Shown in pieces: positions 1 to 8,358 of a stretch of DNA of 64,000 nucleotides. Position 1 is the first letter of the stretch, and each line of letters begins with the position of its first letter. The notes under the pieces were generated by a model. The model made no database searches. It saw only the letters and a program-made list of their open reading frames with translations, and was not told where the DNA came from. Source of the stretch: Dehalococcoidia bacterium. Its GTDB lineage: Bacteria > Chloroflexota > Dehalococcoidia > Bin125. The stretch is from positions 620,001 to 684,000 of the forward strand of contig JAJDXE010000010.1 of assembly GCA_022825265.1 (NCBI GenBank), read 5' to 3'. Both the position numbers and the translations under genes were made by a program.

Positions 1-578
1 CGACCCGAGTCGAACCCAGCGGCGGCGATGTCTCGTTCACCATGACCAAGCACACCGGCGACATCGCCGTCCGAGGCGCCGCCGGACTCGGCATCGCCGA
101 CTTCAACCCGGAAATCACGAACGCAAACGATCGCACACCTCAGCCCCAACCGTCAGACCGGCCCTTCATCTCTCGCGCCGTCGCGCCACTCGGCCAAGAC
201 CTGCCGGCAATGGAGATACCGCTCAGCGCCGCCGAAGCAGCCCGCTACGCCGACGAGAAGGCCCGCGACTCAGACCCGCTCTGGCACGGAGCCAACTCCC
301 GCGTCCACCCCGGCTGGATCGCCCAACGAGCCAACGCATTGCTCGCCCACACCTGGCGCTACACCGCAATCCACGCCTCCAGCCAGATCCAGCACCTCGC
401 CCCGGTCCACTCCGACCAGACCCTGCTCGTCAGCGGACGCCTCGCCTCCGGCTACGAACGCAAGGGCCACGAGTACGCCGACATCGACCTCACCATCACC
501 GCCGAAGACGGCCGCGACCTGGTCCGCATGCGCCAACCAACCATCTACCAGGTCGCCCCCAGGACCTCCCCCCTCTAA
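1..578 (+). CDS. MaoC-like hot-dog dehydratase, 5' end cut by window edge
   Basis: The reading frame is open from base 3 to the TAA at 576-578. An internal ATG at 42 is not the true start, because the codons before it align with the middle of the next gene (Ser-Phe-Thr-Met-Thr-Lys here against Glu-Phe-Thr-Met-Ala-Lys there). The visible part covers the end of a first hot-dog domain and a second one. Shared landmarks with the neighbour are HPGWIA, the Ser-Gln-Ile-Gln stretch and the ending TIYQV. Such two-domain hot-dog proteins belong to the MaoC/acyl dehydratase superfamily acting on acyl-CoA. The two genes look like a tandem duplication and may form a heteromer. The superfamily is clear; the substrate is unknown. 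Confidence 0.7.
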   Translation, partial: TRVEPSGGDVSFTMTKHTGDIAVRGAAGLGIADFNPEITNANDRTPQPQPSDRPFISRAVAPLGQDLPAMEIPLSAAEAARYADEKARDSDPLWHGANSRVHPGWIAQRANALLAHTWRYTAIHASSQIQHLAPVHSDQTLLVSGRLASGYERKGHEYADIDLTITAEDGRDLVRMRQPTIYQVAPRTSPL

Positions 579-615
579 TCCCCTCTCCCTCGAGGGAGAG
601 GGTTAGGGTGAGGGT
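577..615. repeat. Palindromic element, family C, copy 1
   Basis: A stem of cccctctccct against agggagagggg-like bases is followed by ttagggtgaggg. It begins right at the stop codon of the upstream gene, and a near-identical copy lies at 6278-6314. It may act as a terminator for the upstream gene, though the downstream gene starts only about 30 nt later. Confidence 0.75.
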
Positions 616-643
616 GAATCCCCAGCCAGCCCAGGACTCCAAC

Positions 644-1501
644 GTGACCACTCCAACCATCGAGCGCTCGATCATCGCCTTCCTCGACGGCGAGGACTCC
701 ATCGAGATCGACAACATCATCCACTCGACCGAAGGAGCCGCAAAGTTCGGCTTCACCGGAGCCCTGGTCGGAGGAGTCACCGTCTACTCCTGGGCCGTCC
801 CCGCCCTGCTCGAAGCCCTCGGCGAAGACTGGCTCGACTCCGGCTGGATCGACTTCCGCCTCCGCCGACCCGTCTACCCCGGCGACCAAATCACCACCCG
901 AGTCCACAAGACTCCCCCCCTTGGGGGGAGTGGTCACGAAGTGACCGAGGGGGGCATCGTCGAGTTCACCATGGCCAAGGCCGACGGCGAAGTCTGCATC
1001 GCCGGCACCGCCGGACTCGGCCAGGCCGACTTCTACCCCGACCTCGCCGTCGCCCGGAACCGCGTCGCCGTACCCCCGGCCGATCCGCCGACCCTCCTGA
1101 CCCCCGAGAACTTGCCCATCGGCGAGGACCTACCAGCCATGGCCGTCCCCATGTCCATCGAGGATGCCGCCGAGTACGCCGACCACTTCGCCCGCGACCC
1201 GCACCCGCGCTGGCGCGGTGAGGACGCCCGACTCCACCCAGGTTGGATCGCCGGACGCTGCGTCCGCCTGACCAAGCACACTTACGAGTACCCGGCCGGA
1301 ATCCATGCCGGCAGCCAGATCCAGATGCTCGCCCCCGCCATCGCCGGCCAGACGCTCGTCGTCTCCGGCCACGTCACCGACGGCTACCGACGCAAGCAGC
1401 ACGAGTACTGCCTGCTCGACGTCACCATTAGCTCAGAGTCCGGCCAGGACCTCGCCCGCCTCCGCCACCGAACCATCTACCAGGTCGGCCGCGCCGACTG
1501 A
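644..1501 (+). CDS. MaoC-like two-domain hot-dog dehydratase
   Basis: The protein has 285 residues if it starts at the GTG at 644. An in-frame GTG at 608 lies inside the palindromic repeat and is unlikely. Two hot-dog halves are visible: the first ends near the FTMAKADGE stretch, and the second contains HPGWIAGR and the TIYQV ending shared with the upstream gene. This is a MaoC/acyl dehydratase superfamily protein, expected to hydrate or dehydrate enoyl-CoA or to act as a thioesterase-like enzyme. Residues about 90-104 (TPPLGGSGHEVTEGG) are encoded by a palindromic repeat that the upstream paralogue lacks, so it is an in-frame insertion. Two hairpins follow the gene. Confidence 0.72.
   Translation: MTTPTIERSIIAFLDGEDSIEIDNIIHSTEGAAKFGFTGALVGGVTVYSWAVPALLEALGEDWLDSGWIDFRLRRPVYPGDQITTRVHKTPPLGGSGHEVTEGGIVEFTMAKADGEVCIAGTAGLGQADFYPDLAVARNRVAVPPADPPTLLTPENLPIGEDLPAMAVPMSIEDAAEYADHFARDPHPRWRGEDARLHPGWIAGRCVRLTKHTYEYPAGIHAGSQIQMLAPAIAGQTLVVSGHVTDGYRRKQHEYCLLDVTISSESGQDLARLRHRTIYQVGRAD
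911..954. repeat. Palindromic element, family A, inside a coding gene
   Basis: The element reads actcccccc-ttggggggagt, then a second hairpin ggtcac-gaa-gtgacc, then gaggggg. It lies in frame in the hot-dog gene and encodes TPPLGGSGHEVTEGG. Relatives lie at 4349, 9487, 20064, 20676, 21850, 38525 and 38989. Confidence 0.8.
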
Positions 1502-1511
1502 ACGACCAACG

Positions 1512-1601
1512 CCGCTCGCGACTGGGGCCTGCTTCCGAATCGATAGGAAGGCCAGTTCCAGCCGCGACGTTGCCTCGCGCGTTTGGCTCCCACGCGGAGC
1601 C
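1512..1601. terminator. Two hairpins between convergent genes
   Basis: An imperfect hairpin occupies about 1512-1566 (ggcctgcttcc facing ggaaggcc). A perfect one occupies 1585-1601 (ggctcc-cacgc-ggagcc). They separate the convergent genes ending at 1501 and 1602 and probably terminate both. There is no clear U-run, so the mechanism is uncertain. Confidence 0.5.
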
Positions 1602-2291
1602 CTAGAGCGGCGGTCCGAGCCAGTAGTCCGCCGACAGGTAACGCCGACGCACCGGCGCGCCGTCGAGGAAAAATCGAATCATCCCGAATCCCACAATCAG
1701 CGCGCCGCAGCCCAGCACGGCCCACTTGACCGGTCTCGTCGCTGGAGGCTTGACAAACCGCTGAACCATGTGCGGCTCGAGCAGGGCCCAGTCCGCGCTC
1801 TGCCACTCCGCCTCCCGCAGCGGCTCGGATCGAGCAGGGAGCGATCTGGGCTCCAACCGGTCCCATGCCCGGCGAGTCAAATCCGCCGATAGACGCATGT
1901 CATCGGCGCTGCTGGCGTCCAGCCGAATGATCGCGGACGGCCCCAGGTCCCCCAGTTCCACCGAACTGGTCTCGGTCGTCGCATCTGCGCTGTAACCACT
2001 CTTGCCTCCAACGACCGGCGTGCTCACGCCAAGACTCATCGGATGCGGGTAGACCCTGTTTCGCCACGGCTCCAGGACCTGCGTCCGCCCCTCCGCGTCG
2101 GTCGTATGCAGCGCGACTTCGAAGCGATCATGCTCAGCCGCCCGCACCGCGATAGCGACGGTTAGATCGTGACGCTCCTTGGCCGTCCACGCCCACGCCG
2201 CAAGGCCAATCAATGCCGCAATGAGCAGCAGCGAGATCGCGCCGCCCCGGTGAAACTGCCCCTGCCTCAGCCGTCGCGCTAGCTCATCCAC
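1602..2291 (-). CDS. Membrane protein with two transmembrane segments, paralogue of the next gene
   Basis: About 229 residues from a GTG at 2291. One hydrophobic segment lies near the N-terminus (AISLLLIAALIGLAAWAW) and another near residue 190 (WAVLGCGALIVGFGMI), so about 150 residues sit outside between two helices. The layout and the E-x-Asp-Trp patch before the second helix match the neighbouring gene at 2279-2866, and the two overlap by about 13 bases, suggesting one transcript and a tandem duplication. No family is recognised. There is no obvious ribosome site, so a GTG at 2300 is an alternative start. Confidence 0.55.
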   Translation of the reverse strand: MDELARRLRQGQFHRGGAISLLLIAALIGLAAWAWTAKERHDLTVAIAVRAAEHDRFEVALHTTDAEGRTQVLEPWRNRVYPHPMSLGVSTPVVGGKSGYSADATTETSSVELGDLGPSAIIRLDASSADDMRLSADLTRRAWDRLEPRSLPARSEPLREAEWQSADWALLEPHMVQRFVKPPATRPVKWAVLGCGALIVGFGMIRFFLDGAPVRRRYLSADYWLGPPL

Positions 2292-2866
2292 CGACGCCAC
2301 ACGAGCCAGCTCAGACCCAACAACACCCCAAACGCCGCCGCGATATAGATGAACACTCTGGCCGCATCGATCAACGGTTGGTGATACGTCACCCGCACCG
2401 GCAGCGGAGACATGTAGAACCAGTCCTCGCTCTGCAACTCGTCCATCGTGATCGGCTCCGACCGAGGAAACCGCGTACTGTCCCACGTCCGATTCGGCTT
2501 CATCATCCGCAGACCCAGCTTCACCTCGCTGTCGCTCAGGCCCCGCATCGTCACCCGCACCTTGCTCGGAGCATTCTCCCGATCATTCGACAGCGTGACC
2601 GCCTCCGAGTAAATCGAGCGCGGACGGTTCTCCAGCGAGTAATCCAGGTCGGGCCCGTCCGCTTCATAGAAGCGCTCAACCCCAAGATGGTCCGTCTCCA
2701 GCACCCCCAGCTCAGCCCGCTGCTCATCGATACTCCGCAGCGCAATCTGCACCAGCGTGATCCGGACCGGCTTGTCGACGCTGAACGCCCAGACCCCCAG
2801 CGCCACGACCCCACCGAGGATCAACACCAGGATCCACGCCTGCCATTGGAACTGGGGCAGCTTCAT
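2279..2866 (-). CDS. Membrane protein with two transmembrane segments
   Basis: 195 residues starting at the ATG at 2866. There is an N-terminal hydrophobic helix (ILVLILGGVVALGVWAFSV), an extracytoplasmic domain of about 130 residues rich in charged and beta-prone segments, and a C-terminal helix (VFIYIAAAFGVLLGLSWLVW) followed by positive residues. It has the same topology as the downstream gene, with which it overlaps. The upstream MFS gene is divergent, so the promoter must lie in the roughly 75 bases between them. The function is not recognised. Confidence 0.6.
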   Translation of the reverse strand: MKLPQFQWQAWILVLILGGVVALGVWAFSVDKPVRITLVQIALRSIDEQRAELGVLETDHLGVERFYEADGPDLDYSLENRPRSIYSEAVTLSNDRENAPSKVRVTMRGLSDSEVKLGLRMMKPNRTWDSTRFPRSEPITMDELQSEDWFYMSPLPVRVTYHQPLIDAARVFIYIAAAFGVLLGLSWLVWRRWMS

Positions 2867-2940
2867 CAAGCCAGCCTATCGACACATCCCCTGAGCGCTA
2901 TCAGGCCCTCAACACCCCCACCCACTCGTAGACTGTTCGC

Positions 2941-4320
2941 ATGAGGCGAAGCATTCAGGGCTGGCGGGCCAACACCTTCCTCGCCCTCGAGCACCCCCAG
3001 TTCCGCATCCTCTTTGCCGGCACGCTCTTCGCGACGCTCGCCTACATGATGATGTTCGTCGCCCAGTCCGTCGTCTCCTACGACCTCGGAGGCACCAACT
3101 CCGCCGTCGGACTCGTCAGCATGGGCACCGGCATCTCCATGCTCATCGGCTCCCCCTGGGGCGGAGTCATCGCCGACCGAGTCAACCGCAAGCACCTGAT
3201 CGTCTGGGGACAGGGCGCCGGCGCCGTCATGCTCGCCCTGACCGGCGTCCTGCTCCTGCTCGACCTCGTCAACCTGCCCCTGATGTTCATCCTCACCCTC
3301 ATCCTCGGCGCCACCTTCGTCTTCATGGGGCCCGCCCGCAACGCCTTCACCGCCGACATCGTCGGACCCCGGCTGATCGGCAACGCCGTCGCCCTCAACC
3401 AGCTCGCCCACAGCTGGGGCATGCCGATCGCCCCGATGATCGCCGCCCTCCTGCTCGAGTCCGCCGTCGGCGGAGGCGGCACCTACGTCGTCATGGGCAT
3501 CCTCGTCTCGATCGGCGTGCTCTCCATGGCCGTCATGCCCAACAAGGGCAAGCCCGACCAGACCGAGAGCCGCAGCCCCCTCTCCGACCTCATCGCCGGC
3601 GTCCGCTACGTCACCCAGCGACCGCCCCTCCGACTCATGCTGCTGCTCTTCATGGCCACCGTCGTGATCGGATTCATGTTCCGCGTCCTCACGCCCGCCC
3701 TCCTCGAACAGCACCTCGACCGCCAGTCGACCGACATGGGCCTGATGATGACCGTCAACGGCATCGCCAGCGCCGTCCTCGCCATCGGCGTCGCCGGACT
3801 CGCCACCTCGCGCTGGTCCTGGCCCCTGATCTTCATCCTCATGGGCGTCATGGGACTCGGCTACCTCGTCATGTCCCAGGCCCAGACCTACGGAGTCGCC
3901 GTCGCCTCGATGATGCTCCTCGGACCCGGACTCCAGGGACCGACCCTGCTGCTCCAGGCCAAGATCGTGATGAACACCGAGTCCGCCTATCTCGGCCGCG
4001 TCACCGCCTTCACCATGATGTCCTGGGGCATCTCCTCCGTCAGCGGAGGCCCCGCCGGAGTCCTCGCCGACATGCTCGGCGAACGCGAAGTCCTCGTCGG
4101 AGTCGCCCTCGCCACCTTCGTCATCGTCGCCCTCGGAATCTTCGGCTGGCTCGCCATCCGCAAGCACGAAACCAGGGCCCCGCAGATCCGCCTCACCCCC
4201 GAGACCGACATCCGCGGCGCCCAACTCCAATCCAACGGCGAGGCCCCCACTCCAACCATGCCCCCGCCCCCAATGCTCCGCCCCGTCGCCCTCATGTCCG
4301 GCCAAAAACCCAACAACTGA
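2941..4320 (+). CDS. MFS transporter (MFS_3/EntS-like)
   Basis: 459 residues with about twelve hydrophobic segments. The typical MFS loop between helices 2 and 3 is visible as GGVIADRVNRKHLI, near residue 78. The long N-terminal half followed by a central charged loop (about residues 200-220) matches the MFS_3 group that includes the enterobactin exporter EntS and related drug exporters. The C-terminal tail after residue 415 is soluble, proline-rich and probably cytoplasmic. The substrate cannot be read from the sequence. The gene stands alone and ends in TGA, which shows that TGA is a normal stop here. Confidence 0.85.
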   Translation: MRRSIQGWRANTFLALEHPQFRILFAGTLFATLAYMMMFVAQSVVSYDLGGTNSAVGLVSMGTGISMLIGSPWGGVIADRVNRKHLIVWGQGAGAVMLALTGVLLLLDLVNLPLMFILTLILGATFVFMGPARNAFTADIVGPRLIGNAVALNQLAHSWGMPIAPMIAALLLESAVGGGGTYVVMGILVSIGVLSMAVMPNKGKPDQTESRSPLSDLIAGVRYVTQRPPLRLMLLLFMATVVIGFMFRVLTPALLEQHLDRQSTDMGLMMTVNGIASAVLAIGVAGLATSRWSWPLIFILMGVMGLGYLVMSQAQTYGVAVASMMLLGPGLQGPTLLLQAKIVMNTESAYLGRVTAFTMMSWGISSVSGGPAGVLADMLGEREVLVGVALATFVIVALGIFGWLAIRKHETRAPQIRLTPETDIRGAQLQSNGEAPTPTMPPPPMLRPVALMSGQKPNN

Positions 4321-4348
4321 GTCATTGCCCGCGCCTCGTCGCAATTTG

Positions 4349-4391
4349 CTCCCCCTCCCAGGGGGAGCTGTCGCGAAGCGACTGAGGGGGT
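4349..4391. repeat. Palindromic element, family A, intergenic
   Basis: ctccccctcccagggggag is followed by a second small hairpin (tgtcgc-gaa-gcgac) and tgaggggg. It lies between the convergent MFS and amidase genes and may serve as their terminator. Confidence 0.75.
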
Positions 4392-4407
4392 CCCGGCGCC
4401 CGAAGCA

Positions 4408-5124
4408 CTACCCGCCAACCACCGGCGGACCATGTGAGTGCGACTCCAACGCCAACACCCGACGCTCAATCCCCGCCAACCGATCGTCGCCACCGACCGC
4501 CAACTCCCTCACCCGATCCAGCAGAGCCTCCCAGGGAAAATCGCGCCCTGGATCTGACTTCTGCCGAGACAGCTCGCTATGCCCGACGTGATGCGTCCGA
4601 TCAATCGGAATCCCGTACTTGCCACACACAAACGCCGACCACGCAGCCACCGTCTCAAACTGCCGCGACCCGACCAGGAACGTCTCACCGATCTCCCGCG
4701 CATAGCCCTCGATCTCAATCGACAGCATGCACGCGTTGTAGCTCACGAACTCGTCCCGCCACCAGCTCGGACGCGGCAGGATCAGGTCCTTGCTCCGCAC
4801 CCCCTGCGCCCAGGCGAAATCCTCGTCCCGGACCATCTGGTACAGGTCCCCGTCCGAGTCCGCGTAGTAGTGCGTGCTCGCATTCGCCCGAGGATCCGCA
4901 AACCACGCCGGCGTCACCTCGTTGTCGTCCCACGGCTCCTCCGGCGTGTGATAGCAAATCGCCGCAAACCGCCGAGCCGCGCCCGAGTAGGGCCGAGACC
5001 CCGCCGAGTAGTAGTTCGACCGATGCGCCGGCCGCCAGATCACCCGAGCCCCCTCAGGCAACCCGCGAATGCCCACCAGATCCGGAGCCGTCTCAATCAC
5101 CCGGCTAATCGACTTGCTCGTCAT
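4408..5124 (-). CDS. N-acetylmuramoyl-L-alanine amidase, phage-endolysin-like
   Basis: 238 residues; the ATG at 5124 overlaps the stop of the upstream small membrane protein (ATGA). It fits the Amidase_2/PGRP zinc amidase fold: a first zinc histidine in CYHTPE (about residue 58), a second in HHVGHSELS, and the ending K-S-D-P-G ahead of FPW that supplies the catalytic Lys and the third zinc ligand. The enzyme cleaves the bond between N-acetylmuramic acid and the stem peptide. A coiled-coil-like tail follows. Position after holin-like genes and a capsid-like gene points to a phage lysis module. No signal peptide is present, as expected for an endolysin released through a holin. Confidence 0.82.
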   Translation of the reverse strand: MTSKSISRVIETAPDLVGIRGLPEGARVIWRPAHRSNYYSAGSRPYSGAARRFAAICYHTPEEPWDDNEVTPAWFADPRANASTHYYADSDGDLYQMVRDEDFAWAQGVRSKDLILPRPSWWRDEFVSYNACMLSIEIEGYAREIGETFLVGSRQFETVAAWSAFVCGKYGIPIDRTHHVGHSELSRQKSDPGRDFPWEALLDRVRELAVGGDDRLAGIERRVLALESHSHGPPVVGG

Positions 5125-5399
5125 TCCGATCCTCCCGTCCCCCGACCCGTTCGGGGACCTGCTCCCGTCTCCTGTTCGCGGCTGCGCAGCACGCCATAGC
5201 CCGCCGCCACCGCCACCGCAATCGACCGAACCGCATCCGAGGCCCCCGCCCCGACTAGCCCGGTCTCCAACACCGCCCAGACGCCGATCACACCCAGCGC
5301 AATCAGCGCCCGAACACTCCCCCGAGGCAACCAGAGAGGACAGGGCTCACGCCCATCCTCCCGCTTCGGCCCCGCCAACAATTCCGTTCGCCGTTCCAT
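5121..5399 (-). CDS. Small holin-like membrane protein
   Basis: 92 residues from the ATG at 5399, which is preceded by a GAGGAG-type ribosome site. A longer frame upstream runs through repeat sequence and is not credible. A hydrophobic region (ALIALGVIGVWAVLETGL) and a second weaker segment (SIAVAVAAGYGVL) suggest two membrane helices. It overlaps the amidase start by four bases, the usual arrangement for a holin and endolysin pair. The last residues (GPRTGRGTGGSE) are encoded by a small palindrome similar to those at 7549-7612. Holin function is inferred from context only. Confidence 0.55.
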   Translation of the reverse strand: MERRTELLAGPKREDGREPCPLWLPRGSVRALIALGVIGVWAVLETGLVGAGASDAVRSIAVAVAAGYGVLRSREQETGAGPRTGRGTGGSE

Positions 5400-5425
5400 C
5401 CCAATCTCCTCTCTTCTGTTCCCTT

Positions 5426-5502
5426 TCCGATGCCCCGCGCTCCGACGCGGGGCCCAGACCTCGACGCCCGAGCGCGCCAACAACGTCATCCTCAGCTCAG
5501 CC
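5426..5502. repeat. Dispersed repeat, family B, copy 1
   Basis: It starts with tccgatgccccgcgctcc, returns as gcggggcccagacctcg and ends with aacgtcatcctcagctcagcc. The same order of blocks recurs at 8240-8314 and 12174-12272. It looks like a mobile miniature element without coding capacity. Confidence 0.75.
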
Positions 5503-5671
5503 ATCCTGTGCGGGACTCGACCCATCCCGTCCCTACCTCCGAGCGGAGACCTGCTCAAGCGCTACCCACACGCCCGCAGTCCTCCCGACCGCACCGCTCA
5601 ACGCCGCGCTCCCCAGACAACGACGGAGCGGGAGCGGGTCCCCGCTCGGAGGCAGGGACGGTCAACTCAGC

Positions 5672-5893
5672 TCAGCCGCCCCTGACGATGAACGCCGAGA
5701 CCAGCCCGATCGTCGCCAGCAGCACCGTCCCGCCGCCCAGCGCGACGTACAGCCGATCAATCCGCGCGTCGATCTGGTCCAGCCCGCTCTCGATCCGCCG
5801 CAGGTACTGCCACAGCGCCTCGGTCGCCCCTCCCGGAGGATCGACCGGACTGGGCCGCTTCGGCCGCTCCGGCGCGAAATTCGGTCGCGACAT
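5672..5893 (-). CDS. Small coiled-coil membrane protein, XhlA/holin-like
   Basis: 73 residues. The N-terminus is proline-rich, a short amphipathic helix follows (RIESGLDQIDARIDRLY) and a single C-terminal membrane helix ends the protein (TVLLATIGLVSAFIV). This helix-then-membrane layout is that of XhlA-type haemolysin or holin accessory proteins of phage lysis cassettes. It lies two bases from the upstream gene and in the same direction as the amidase. The assignment rests on topology and neighbours, not on a diagnostic motif. Confidence 0.55.
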   Translation of the reverse strand: MSRPNFAPERPKRPSPVDPPGGATEALWQYLRRIESGLDQIDARIDRLYVALGGGTVLLATIGLVSAFIVRGG

Positions 5894-5895
5894 CG

Positions 5896-6258
5896 TTACT
5901 CCTTCCCTTCCGACGCATCGTCGACAAACGGCGAGAACGCGTCCCGCATCTCCGCCTGCTCCCGATACCGCTCCGGCAGCTCCGCAATCGACTCCGCCTC
6001 GCGCCAGCCCGACGCCCGGTGCTTCAGGTATTTGTCCGCCCGCACCGCGACCCAGCGCTCCGACGCCGGCTTCGCCCGATCCGACTCACCCGACCCATCC
6101 GGCTCCTCCGGCTGACGCATCAGCAGGTCGTAGCTCTCCAGGCTCTTCACCTCCTTGCGCACACGCTGGTACTCGGGGTGGCTCAGCAGCAGCGCCCGCT
6201 GGCCAGGCTGGACCATCGGAGCGCTCGGCCTCCTCTTCGATTCCTTCTCAGTCGCCAT
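5896..6258 (-). CDS. Unknown soluble protein of the phage-like block
   Basis: 120 residues, charged, with no membrane segment. The middle (about residues 50-75) is Glu/Asp/Ser-rich and probably disordered. The context, between capsid-like and lysis genes, suggests a virion or packaging accessory role such as a head-completion protein. No motif supports that directly. Confidence 0.5.
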   Translation of the reverse strand: MATEKESKRRPSAPMVQPGQRALLLSHPEYQRVRKEVKSLESYDLLMRQPEEPDGSGESDRAKPASERWVAVRADKYLKHRASGWREAESIAELPERYREQAEMRDAFSPFVDDASEGKE

Positions 6259-6277
6259 CTCTCCCCTTCCTCTCTGC

Positions 6278-6314
6278 TAATCCCCTCTCCCTCTGGGAGA
6301 GGGCTAGGGTGAGG
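6278..6314. repeat. Palindromic element, family C, copy 2
   Basis: cccctctccctctgggagaggg followed by ctagggtgaggg, nearly identical to the element at 577-615. It separates two genes of the phage-like block. Confidence 0.75.
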
Positions 6315-6327
6315 GCCAGGCTGAGGT

Positions 6328-6645
6328 CTACCCCGGCCCAAATCCCGCATTGATCTCCGTCTCGAGCCACGGCGCCGCCTCGATCTCGATCGCCTCGTGC
6401 GACAGCCCCTGCTCCTCGGACGCCTCAAGCAGCAGCCGTTCGGCCTCCCGCGTGTCGTGGAACCCGCTGCCCAGCAGCGAGTGATTCTGGCCCACGTACT
6501 CGCGGCCATGCCGGTCGCGCTTCGGCTCGCGCAGATACGCCCGTTGCGCTCGCAGGCCGCGACCCAGCTGCGGCGCCGAGAAGACCTCGGAGCGCAGCCG
6601 GGAAAAATCGGCCGGCGACCACAGCCCGCGCTCGTCAAGCGGCAT
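6328..6645 (-). CDS. Unknown protein directly downstream of the capsid-like gene
   Basis: 105 residues from the ATG at 6645, which lies two bases after the stop of the capsid-like gene; a longer frame would overlap that gene. The protein is soluble and rich in Arg and Glu. Genes in this position in tailed phages often encode head-tail connector or neck proteins, but nothing in this sequence proves it. Confidence 0.5.
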   Translation of the reverse strand: MPLDERGLWSPADFSRLRSEVFSAPQLGRGLRAQRAYLREPKRDRHGREYVGQNHSLLGSGFHDTREAERLLLEASEEQGLSHEAIEIEAAPWLETEINAGFGPG

Positions 6646-6647
6646 CG

Positions 6648-7529
6648 CTACACCCCATCCGCTGTGAGCTGGCAGCCATGATGCGGAAATCCCGCGATCC
6701 CCGCGTTGTAGTCCGCCATCGAGCGCAACGTCACGCCTGGCCACTCGGCCTCCTCGAAGACCGACATCTGCCAGTCCATCGAGCAGGCCCAGACCAGCGC
6801 CTGGGTGCCGAACATCGAGCAGATGTAATCGCCCGATCCGTCCGCCGCCATGTAGCCGTCGACGAACACCGCGGTCCCCATCAACGGAATCTCCGAGACG
6901 TGGAACCGACGGATCATCTGCTCCGAGATCCCAGCCGGAATCCAGTTCGATCCCGAACCGACCCCGCTCGCCCCGATGTCCTCCAGCACATGCTCGGCGA
7001 CCACCGGCGAAAGCACCGTCACGATGTCCCCGCGCGGCGGACCGCCCTTCGCTCGCGCCACCGACTGCAGCACCCGCCGAGCCTCGCGCAGCTTGGCCAG
7101 CGTCAACTTCGCGCCCGTCGCGCCCACGTCGTTGTCCGTGTGCCAGTTGGCGAACTCGCCGGTCAAGTCCGTGTCGATGTCCTGCCCCTGCGTCAACGCC
7201 ATCTCGTCCGACACCAGCCGGACCAAATCCTCCGACGAGTAGTTGATCGCCCGGACATGAATCCGCACATGGATCGCCCGGAACGTCGGCGAAATCGTGT
7301 TGCTCGCCAGCGTGAACCGCGACGTCGTGCTCAGCTCGTCGCCCTCGCTCGGAGTCTGAACGCTCGAAACGCTCGACACCCGAGGGATCTGAGCGCTGTT
7401 CGAACCCTTCGGCACGATCGTCTTCCGCGCCAGCGTCAACATCGGCGCCGACTGCGGCATCTGGGCAATCGTCCGCTCGACCATCGCCGAGTACGAAGCC
7501 GAGATGCTCCCCGAAAGTGTGTCAGCCAT
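6648..7529 (-). CDS. Phage major capsid-like protein
   Basis: 293 residues from the ATG at 7529. The composition is that of a coat protein: no signal peptide, no membrane helix, many Ser/Thr/Ala and short beta-like stretches, and an N-terminal segment with Ala-Ser-Tyr and Met-Val-Glu patches. The middle contains a helix-rich part (LTLAKLREARRVLQSVARA) followed by VTVLSPVVAEHVLEDIG, which resembles the spine helix and the following strand of HK97-fold capsid proteins. A scaffold-like gene precedes it and head and lysis genes follow, which is the usual morphogenesis order. The tailed-phage subfamily is not determined. Confidence 0.65.
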   Translation of the reverse strand: MADTLSGSISASYSAMVERTIAQMPQSAPMLTLARKTIVPKGSNSAQIPRVSSVSSVQTPSEGDELSTTSRFTLASNTISPTFRAIHVRIHVRAINYSSEDLVRLVSDEMALTQGQDIDTDLTGEFANWHTDNDVGATGAKLTLAKLREARRVLQSVARAKGGPPRGDIVTVLSPVVAEHVLEDIGASGVGSGSNWIPAGISEQMIRRFHVSEIPLMGTAVFVDGYMAADGSGDYICSMFGTQALVWACSMDWQMSVFEEAEWPGVTLRSMADYNAGIAGFPHHGCQLTADGV

Positions 7530-7548
7530 CAATCATCCCTTTCCCGTC

Positions 7549-7612
7549 CCCGATTCATTCGGGAACCCGTTCCTCTATTCCCAGCCCCCGATTCATTCGG
7601 GGGCCTGCTCGG
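7549..7612. repeat. Two tandem small palindromes
   Basis: Two copies of ccccgattcattcgggg-like palindromes (about 7549-7565 and 7590-7605) lie between the scaffold-like and capsid-like genes. A related palindrome (ccccgacccgttcgggg) occurs at about 5140-5156 in the end of the holin-like gene. Confidence 0.6.
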
Positions 7613-7619
7613 TTCCCCA

Positions 7620-8042
7620 TCAAGCCCCCGGATGCGCCGCCAACCACACCGCAAACTGAGCCCGACGCCGCTCACGCTGCGCCTCGTCCTCACTCGCGAT
7701 GATCAGGTCCGCCCACGCGCTCACGCTCTCCGGCGCCAACGTCGGAGCCTGCCCATGCAACCCCTGCGTCGGCCGAGGCTGCGCCGCCTCGCTCCGCTCC
7801 TGGAACTCCCGCGTCAGCTCCGTCCGAACCGTCGCCTCCCGCTCCCGAGCCGCCCGCTCCGCGATCAGATCGCGCCAGGACCGGGCCACATCCGCCGGCT
7901 CCGTCGCCGATCCCAGCCGTTCCCGCTCCGCCTCCGACAACTCGCCAATCGCGGCGAGCATCGCCTCACGCAACACCGAATCAGCCGAACCAGCCGAATC
8001 AGCCGACCCATCCCCCACCACCGTCGTCGTTGCAGATTCCAT
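7620..8042 (-). CDS. Scaffold-like protein upstream of the capsid gene
   Basis: 140 residues from the ATG at 8042, which has a TGGAGG ribosome site at the right distance. The protein is highly charged and Glu/Arg/Ala-rich, with a long helix (about residues 55-90, EREATVRTELTREFQER) and no hydrophobic core segment. That is typical of phage scaffolding proteins, which are helical, acidic and encoded just before the major capsid gene. The assignment rests on composition and position. Confidence 0.5.
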   Translation of the reverse strand: MESATTTVVGDGSADSAGSADSVLREAMLAAIGELSEAERERLGSATEPADVARSWRDLIAERAAREREATVRTELTREFQERSEAAQPRPTQGLHGQAPTLAPESVSAWADLIIASEDEAQRERRRAQFAVWLAAHPGA

Positions 8043-8358
8043 CTGCGCCTCCAAAACAACTAAGCGCCGACGGATTAACTCCAATCGGCGCTCGGAGGCG
8101 CGCAGTCCATCGCGCTGATGTACCGAATATAGGTCCTAACCAGAAAGAACGCAAATTCGCATCTGTAACCAACGTCACACCCCCAACTTCACCTCCAATT
8201 TCACCCTCACCTCAAACACCATGATCCGACTCCCTCCCTTCCGATGCCCCGTGCCCCGACACGGGGCCCAGACCGCGATCTTCGACCGAAGCGCCAACCA
8301 CATCCTCACCTCAGACACCAAGCGCGGATTCCCCACACACCCCATATATCCTGACCCA
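8043..8358. other. Intergenic region holding one family B repeat
   Basis: About 316 bases separate the scaffold-like gene (minus) from the CoA-transferase gene (plus). The only structure seen is the family B repeat at 8240-8314. Both genes point outward, so promoters for both should lie here, but no convincing -35/-10 pair is visible. Confidence 0.5.
8240..8314. repeat. Dispersed repeat, family B, copy 2
   Basis: tccgatgccccgtgcc and acacggggcccagacc form the inverted part, and the block ends with ccacatcctcacctcag. The order matches copies at 5426 and 12174. Confidence 0.75.

Noticed and set aside
2866..4344. A long open frame of about 490 codons opposite the MFS gene
   Set aside because: It is Gly/Asp/His/Glu-rich with no domain pattern. 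High G+C creates long mirror frames, and the plus-strand gene has a full transporter pattern.
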